Assembly (NCBI GenBank): GCA_902461985.1
Contig: CABQAB010000046.1
Coordinates: 1-10,365 of the forward strand
Direction of reading: 5' to 3'
Length of the DNA stretch: 10,365 nucleotides
Origin: an uncultured Bacteroidales bacterium
GTDB lineage: Bacteria; Bacteroidota; Bacteroidia; Bacteroidales; UBA932
The position numbers were made by a program, and so were the translations under genes. Below, one piece after another: positions 5,992 to 10,365 of the stretch. A model generated the notes under the pieces. That model saw only the letters and a list, made by a program, of their open reading frames with translations. It had not been told where the DNA came from and searched no databases. Numbering within the stretch: the first letter of the stretch is position 1; each line of letters begins with the position of its first letter.

Positions 5992-8808
5992 ATGAAAAAA
6001 TGGTCAGCATTAGTGTTCTGCCTGCTCCTGTCATCCGCAATGGCGGCAGCTCCGAAAACTTTCTCCATCAGGGGCAGGATTAGCGATGCCTCTTCGTCTG
6101 AAGCGATTGCGGGGGCGGTATGTAACCTTGACGGGACAGGGCTGTGGGCAGTGTCGGATGCAGACGGAGCCTATGTTTTCGACTCCGTATCAAAAGGGGA
6201 ATATACGATGAAAATATCATGTCTCGGATATGTGGACATTGCAGACAGCATCAGCGTATCCGGGAATATTGACAGCCTCGATTTCAGACTTGACCTGAGA
6301 ACCCTTGCCATAGAAGGCGTCGTGGTCGCGGCGGAGAGGAAAAAGGATGACATGAACACCGTCCTTTCTTTCGGAAGCAACGCCCTTGAGCACCTCCAGA
6401 TGTCGAATATAACCGATGTCAGCACTCTTCTGCCGGGCGGAAAGACCGTGAACCCGGACCTTACGGTCAACAATGTGCTTTCGTTGAGGGACGGAGGCTC
6501 GAAAGTCGGGAATGCTGCATTCGGAACAGCCCTCGAAATTGACGGAGTGAGGGTCGGCAACAACGCATCCTTCAATGAACCTTCGGGAAATGGAACGAGG
6601 AATATCTCGGTCGGGAACATAGAGTCCATAGAAGTCATAACCGGAGTCCCGTCTGCGGAATACGGAGACCTCAACAGCGGCATGGTCAAGATCAACACCC
6701 GCAAGGGAAAGACCCCATGGAACGTCAACATGGCTGTGAATCCTCGTACGTGGCAGATTTCCGCAGCCAAAGGCTTCGACCTCGGCAAAGACAGGGGTGT
6801 CATCAACAGCAGCCTTGAATGGACCAGAGCTACGGCCAGACTTACGTCCCCCTACGAAAGTTATACCCGGCGGGGACTTACGCTGAACTATTCCAATACT
6901 TTCGCCAAGGTGCTGCGGTTCGAAGCCGGCATTTCCGGAAACCTCGGCGGAATGAACTCCAAGGATGATCCGGATGCATATTCCGGCTCATGGTCGAAGG
7001 CTTCAGACAATGTGGTCAGGGCGAACGCCGCGCTCACATGGCTGCTCAACAAACCCTGGATTACCAATCTGAAAATCGACGGCAGCGTCAACTGGAACGA
7101 CAACACCCAGCGCGAGCATAAATTCACTTCAGGCGTCGCTACGGGGCTGCCTGCGGTGCACTCAGAACAGCAGGGGTATTCCATGGCGGACATGCTTCCG
7201 GCAACTTATTTCTCGGACAGGGTGGTGGACTCGAAGGAACTTGACTTCGCGCTGTCCGCCAAATATGACTGGTACCGCAGATGGGACGGCATCAACAACC
7301 ATCTCAAAGCCGGACTGCAATGGAAGGCGAACGGCAATGCGGGACAGGGTGAGTATTACGAAGACCCTGCACTCGCGGCCGACGGCTACCGTCCGAGGCC
7401 CTATTACGACTATCCTTTCATGCACAACCTCGCAGTATATCTTGAGGACAATCTCACACTGCCCGTAGGCAGAACTTCCCTTTCCCTTTCTGCCGGACTC
7501 AGGCTCGAAAACGTGTTCGTGAAAGGCACTGAATACGGTAATGTCAGCAGCCTTTCTCCGAGACTCAATCTCAAATGGAAGATTTCCGACGCTTTCTCTT
7601 TCCGTGGCGGCTGGGGTATTTCGGAAAAGCTGCCTTCCTTCTATATCCTTTTCCCGCAGCAGGAATACAGGGACATACGCACGTTCTCATTCTCTTACGG
7701 CGACTCGGCTGCATACGCCTACTACACCATGCCTTACAGGATGGAATATAACCCCGGGCTGAAATGGCAGCGCAGCAATAACTCCGAAATAGGCGTGGAT
7801 GCCTCTTTTCTCGGTTTCAGACTCTCTCTTGTCGGCTTCTATAACCGCACGGACAATCCGTATCGCTACTCAAGTACCTATGCTCCTTTCACTTACGACA
7901 TCCAGACCCTGTCTTCAGGATTCGATCCCTCTTCCGTCAAGGTGAGCGGGATTGACATAGATCCGTCCACAGGTGTTGTCACAATCCATACAGACAAAGG
8001 GGATACCAGGACCAGAACCCTTGTGACTGACAGGACATTCGTGGAGAACAAACGGCCTGACAACGGAGCGACAGTCCACAGGGCGGGAGCGGAAGTGATT
8101 ATGGACTTTCCGGAAATCAAGCCTCTGAAAACCCGTTTCAGAGTGGACGCCAACTATTCATGGACCAAATATATAGACGAAAACCTGTACAGTCTCTACC
8201 GGAAGGGCTGGTCTCACACTTCCATCCCGAACCGCTCATATCAGTTCGCCGGCATCTATGTCGGCTCGACCAGCGGCACGTCCAACGGCAAGGAAAGCCA
8301 TACCGCCGACCTGAACATAACTTCGACCACGCATATCACCCGGGCAAGGCTCATCATAACCTTCAAACTCGAAATGTCGCTGTTCTCGTTCGAACGCAAC
8401 CTTTCGTCCTATAACGGACAGGAGTATGCGAAGAGAATCGACGACAACGGAAACCTGACGGGCGAAAGCGTCTATTCCGGCAACGGCTACACTGTGGTCT
8501 GGCCCGTTCAATATGTGGACTGGAACGGCCAGCTGCATGATTTTACGGATGCCGATGCTTCGAGACCTGAGTTCTCCAACCTCATTCTCCGTTCCGGCGA
8601 CATCTATACTTTCGCTCAGGACGGTTACGGAACCTACCTCTCGGCGAATTTCAGCGTCACGAAGGAAATAGGAGACCATGTCAGCCTTTCCTTCTTCGCC
8701 AACAATTTCACCAATTCCAGGATGGCGGTCAAGTCCCGCGCCACAGGAGCCAGTGCAGTATTCACCCCTTCATTCTATTACGGTCTCACCTGCCGTCTGA
8801 AATTTTAG
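5992..8808 (+). CDS. TonB-dependent outer-membrane receptor with N-terminal CarboxypepD_reg-like domain
   Basis: Outer-membrane active transporter of 938 residues, driven by TonB-ExbBD. Visible parts in order: signal peptide 1-20 (MKKWSALVFC..AMAAA); carboxypeptidase-regulatory-like beta-sandwich at about 24-105 (DADGAYVFDSVSKGEYTMKI); a possible TonB-box-like EGVVVAAE at 109-116; plug at about 125-238 with the usual ending NIESIEVITGVPSAEYGDLNSG (positions 209-230, conserved glycines); then a long beta-barrel rich in alternating aromatic strands, ending YYGLTCRLKF with the terminal Phe used in barrel assembly. The frame opens earlier, at 5905, but the 5992 ATG is preferred because it starts directly with a signal peptide and lies downstream of the -7 box. 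There is no SusD-like partner; the next gene is DUF4876-type, only 4 bp away. The ligand cannot be told from sequence: no SusC/RagA glycan context and no obvious haem or cobalamin signature. Confidence 0.93.
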   Translation: MKKWSALVFCLLLSSAMAAAPKTFSIRGRISDASSSEAIAGAVCNLDGTGLWAVSDADGAYVFDSVSKGEYTMKISCLGYVDIADSISVSGNIDSLDFRLDLRTLAIEGVVVAAERKKDDMNTVLSFGSNALEHLQMSNITDVSTLLPGGKTVNPDLTVNNVLSLRDGGSKVGNAAFGTALEIDGVRVGNNASFNEPSGNGTRNISVGNIESIEVITGVPSAEYGDLNSGMVKINTRKGKTPWNVNMAVNPRTWQISAAKGFDLGKDRGVINSSLEWTRATARLTSPYESYTRRGLTLNYSNTFAKVLRFEAGISGNLGGMNSKDDPDAYSGSWSKASDNVVRANAALTWLLNKPWITNLKIDGSVNWNDNTQREHKFTSGVATGLPAVHSEQQGYSMADMLPATYFSDRVVDSKELDFALSAKYDWYRRWDGINNHLKAGLQWKANGNAGQGEYYEDPALAADGYRPRPYYDYPFMHNLAVYLEDNLTLPVGRTSLSLSAGLRLENVFVKGTEYGNVSSLSPRLNLKWKISDAFSFRGGWGISEKLPSFYILFPQQEYRDIRTFSFSYGDSAAYAYYTMPYRMEYNPGLKWQRSNNSEIGVDASFLGFRLSLVGFYNRTDNPYRYSSTYAPFTYDIQTLSSGFDPSSVKVSGIDIDPSTGVVTIHTDKGDTRTRTLVTDRTFVENKRPDNGATVHRAGAEVIMDFPEIKPLKTRFRVDANYSWTKYIDENLYSLYRKGWSHTSIPNRSYQFAGIYVGSTSGTSNGKESHTADLNITSTTHITRARLIITFKLEMSLFSFERNLSSYNGQEYAKRIDDNGNLTGESVYSGNGYTVVWPVQYVDWNGQLHDFTDADASRPEFSNLILRSGDIYTFAQDGYGTYLSANFSVTKEIGDHVSLSFFANNFTNSRMAVKSRATGASAVFTPSFYYGLTCRLKF

Positions 8809-8812
8809 CATT

Positions 8813-10108
8813 ATGTTCAAAAGAAGAAATCATACGCCCAAAAGAAGAACTCGTACGCCGGATTGTACGCCTGAAGCAAGATTCAGAAGATTTCTGCTGC
8901 TTATGCTGCTCTGGTCCTGTTCCCCTGCCATGGATTATGGCGGACAGCTGCGTACTCTTGCCATTGTTCCGGAATATCCCGCCGGAGAAGAGCTTTCCGG
9001 AGAATCAACAGTGACAGTCACGGTCGAAGACGCGATTTCGGGGGCGTCCTACACTAAGAATTCCACGACCGACGGCGGGCTGACCTTCAAATTGCCTGAC
9101 GGAAACTACAGAGTCCGGTTCAGCCGTGTCGTGTACGGTGCAGAGGGCGACGAGACCATCTACAACGGCTCGCGGGAGAAAATCATAATCGCAAGGGAGG
9201 ATGTCAAGGTATCCGTGCCCCTGACCAAAACCATTCCGGGCAAACTCGTGTTCAAGGAAATCTATTGCGGAGGATGCCAGAAATATCCGGTCGAGGGCAA
9301 CTACCAGAGCGACAAATATGTGATTATACACAACAATTCGGCTGCCGTGCAATACCTTGACGGCTATTGTTTCGGTACTCTCGACCCCTACAACTCCAGT
9401 TCGACAAGCGTATGGCACAAGACGGATCCGGAGAGCGGGGAACTTATCTGGCCTGATTCCGTGCCGGTCATCCAGGCTGTACTCCAGTTCCCGGGCAACG
9501 GCAGCGACTTCCCGCTCGAAAGCGGAGAAGATGCGGTCTTGTGTCTGACGGGGGCCATAGACCACAGTCTGCTTTATCCTAACTCGGTGAATCTGAACAA
9601 TGAAGACTATTTCGTCTGCTACAACCAGTCCTATTTCCCGAATGTGACCTACCATCCTGCCCCCGGAGACAAGATCAGAACTGACCACTACATGGACATA
9701 GTGGTCAAGACCGGACAGGCCAATGCCTACACCCTGTCGGTCTCCTCTCCAGCCGTGGTGCTGTTCAAGGCGCCGGATGGAATCGACCTCAGGGAATATC
9801 TCGGTACGGAGGGTGCCATAGTACAGAAACCGGGGACAGCCTCCGACAGAATAGTACAGATTCCTGTCGGATGGGTCGAGGACGCGGTGGAAGTGTTTAC
9901 GAACAGCATTTCCGGAAGTTCCAAAAGAATCAATCCGCCTCTCGATGCCGGTTACGTGAGGCTGACGGAGACTTTCCAGGGACGGGCCTTGAAACGAAGG
10001 ACAGACGAGACTGCAAGTGCGAAAGCCGGGTATGAGAAACTACGTGACACCAACAACAGTTCGTCTGACTGGTACGTTACGGAACGGAATTCACAATCGC
10101 TCAAATAG
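8813..10108 (+). CDS. DUF4876-type lipoprotein, lamin-tail-like
   Basis: Predicted envelope lipoprotein of 431 residues and unknown function, matching my memory of the Bacteroidota family DUF4876. A hydrophobic stretch (27-34) ends in LWSC, giving Cys36 as likely lipidation site; Trp at -2 is unusual for a lipobox. Residues about 45-137 look like an Ig/transthyretin-like sandwich (TVTVEDAISG..TTDGGLTFKLPDGNYRV). Residues about 141-425 carry the family core: LVFKEIYCGGCQ (145-156), DKYVIIHNNS (167-176), LDGYCFG (182-188), FPLESGEDAVL (233-243) and RDTNNSSSDWYVTE (411-424), a layout like lamin-tail domains. Codons 1-20 form a highly basic extension built from a 21-bp tandem repeat; no in-frame alternative start exists before Met31, which would destroy the signal. 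The gene starts 4 bp after the receptor stop, so co-transcription and a shared outer-membrane complex are likely (inference). Confidence 0.8.
   Translation: MFKRRNHTPKRRTRTPDCTPEARFRRFLLLMLLWSCSPAMDYGGQLRTLAIVPEYPAGEELSGESTVTVTVEDAISGASYTKNSTTDGGLTFKLPDGNYRVRFSRVVYGAEGDETIYNGSREKIIIAREDVKVSVPLTKTIPGKLVFKEIYCGGCQKYPVEGNYQSDKYVIIHNNSAAVQYLDGYCFGTLDPYNSSSTSVWHKTDPESGELIWPDSVPVIQAVLQFPGNGSDFPLESGEDAVLCLTGAIDHSLLYPNSVNLNNEDYFVCYNQSYFPNVTYHPAPGDKIRTDHYMDIVVKTGQANAYTLSVSSPAVVLFKAPDGIDLREYLGTEGAIVQKPGTASDRIVQIPVGWVEDAVEVFTNSISGSSKRINPPLDAGYVRLTETFQGRALKRRTDETASAKAGYEKLRDTNNSSSDWYVTERNSQSLK
8818..8871 (+). repeat. 21-bp imperfect tandem repeat in the lipoprotein N-terminus
   Basis: Two 21-bp units, 8818-8838 and 8839-8859, differ at two positions; each begins CAAAAGAAGAA and ends TACGCC. 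A partial third unit follows, sharing GTACGCC at 8865-8871. The units encode KRRNHTP and KRRTRTP, then DCTP, so the repeat is in frame (7 codons) and lengthens the positively charged region before the signal helix. Confidence 0.8.
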
Positions 10109-10109
10109 T

Positions 10110-10114
10110 GGAGG
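10110..10114 (+). promoter_or_regulatory. Shine-Dalgarno sequence GGAGG of the third operon gene
   Basis: GGAGG lies 4 nt before the ATG at 10119 and 7 nt before the ATG at 10122. No other gene in the window has such a site, as expected for Bacteroidota, where SD use is rare. The spacing favours 10122, but both starts give the same signal peptide. Confidence 0.55.
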
Positions 10115-10118
10115 AAAG

Positions 10119-10365
10119 ATGATGGCAGACTATTTCAGAAAATCAGCCGCTATGCTGGCGACAATGTCTTTCCTGCTTGCCGGCAAGGCGTACGGGCAGA
10201 AATATGACCGGATTGTAGACCGCAATGTCTGGAATCTCACGTCCAATGTCTGCGGCATAAGGACAGATTCGGTAAATGTGGCGACGGCCGAAATCTACGG
10301 CAAATACACAAGGGGCAATTTCCGAATCTGTCCTTATGCCGCAGACATTGGACGTGAGATTCCAG
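10119..10365 (+). CDS. Exported protein, probable DUF6850-type outer-membrane beta-barrel (5' fragment)
   Basis: Only the first 82 codons are present. Residues 1-26 are a clear signal peptide (basic start, hydrophobic core LATMSFLLAG, ending KAYG), and the mature part begins QKYDR. The segment VWNLTSNVCGIRTDS (37-51) followed by AEIYGKYTRGNFR (57-69) resembles the opening of DUF6850 barrel proteins, which I recall beside DUF4876 genes; this is from memory of a short motif, so moderate confidence. The gene starts 10 bp after the lipoprotein stop and belongs to the rightward operon. From about codon 68 the sequence becomes the reverse complement of codons 37-52, although the frame stays open; residues 69-82 (ICPYAADIGREIP) are probably not native. 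A second ATG at 10122 may be the true start. Confidence 0.6.
   Translation, partial: MMADYFRKSAAMLATMSFLLAGKAYGQKYDRIVDRNVWNLTSNVCGIRTDSVNVATAEIYGKYTRGNFRICPYAADIGREIP
10229..10365. repeat. Perfect 44-bp inverted repeat at the window end, probable fold-back artefact
   Basis: Arm 10229-10272 (begins CTGGAATCTCACG, ends AGATTCGG) and arm 10322-10365 are exact reverse complements over all 44 bases, separated by 49 bp. The match stops inward at 10273/10321 (T against T rather than T:A) and cannot be followed outward because the window ends. The left arm encodes a family-like protein segment in frame; the right arm is its antisense. That asymmetry makes the left arm the original and the right arm the copy, as in snap-back amplification or contig-end mis-assembly. 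A real hairpin or inversion site is possible but less likely. Confidence 0.9.

Noticed and set aside
6171..6806. 211-codon minus-strand frame inside the TonB receptor, plus similar frames such as 9005-9688
   Set aside because: Shadows of strongly supported plus-strand genes; Ser/Pro/Leu-rich translations with no domain or start signal.
8819..8857. Twin-arginine export signal from the KRR motifs in the lipoprotein N-terminus
   Set aside because: No SRRxFLK-type motif; the Arg pairs come from the tandem repeat and are not directly followed by the hydrophobic helix.
10229..10365. Invertible phase-variation promoter flanked by inverted repeats
   Set aside because: The 49-bp spacer is coding, contains no TAnnTTTG box, and no recombinase gene is visible; the right arm looks like an antisense copy.

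Overview
The window reads as a coding-dense piece of a Bacteroidales genome (Bacteroidota). Evidence: a family S46 dipeptidyl-peptidase, a TonB-dependent receptor with an N-terminal carboxypeptidase-regulatory-like domain and a terminal Phe, a DUF4876-type lipoprotein, start codons mostly without Shine-Dalgarno sequences, and perfect Bacteroides-type -7 boxes (TAnnTTTG) in the only real intergenic gap. The genus cannot be fixed from this sequence.

Layout: six genes in two divergent operons. The minus-strand operon runs leftward from 5899: an exported C69 (Ntn-hydrolase) dipeptidase (5899-4115), a 677-residue multi-pass membrane 4Fe-4S protein with a long predicted-periplasmic tail containing an HMA-like fold (4105-2072), and an exported S46 dipeptidyl-peptidase with a DPP7-type specificity residue (2059 to beyond base 1; last ~25 residues missing). 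Spacers are 9 and 12 bp, so the three are almost certainly co-transcribed. The plus-strand operon runs rightward from 5992: a 938-residue TonB-dependent receptor (5992-8808), a DUF4876-type lipoprotein (8813-10108, 4 bp spacer), and the start of a third exported protein resembling the DUF6850 outer-membrane beta-barrel family (10119 to the window end).

The 92-bp gap 5900-5991 holds two divergent -7 boxes only 12 bp apart, so the two promoters should compete for polymerase. No RNA genes, CRISPR, insertion sequences or clear terminators were seen.

How the genes may work together: the minus operon looks like envelope peptide breakdown (two dipeptidases releasing dipeptides by different chemistry) linked to a membrane redox protein. 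The plus operon looks like an outer-membrane uptake or surface complex (receptor, lipoprotein, barrel) for an unknown ligand.

The most striking structure is a perfect 44-bp inverted repeat (10229-10272 and 10322-10365) ending exactly at the last base. It copies part of the third gene's coding sequence backwards and most likely marks a fold-back assembly or amplification artefact at a contig end, so the last ~44 bases should not be trusted.
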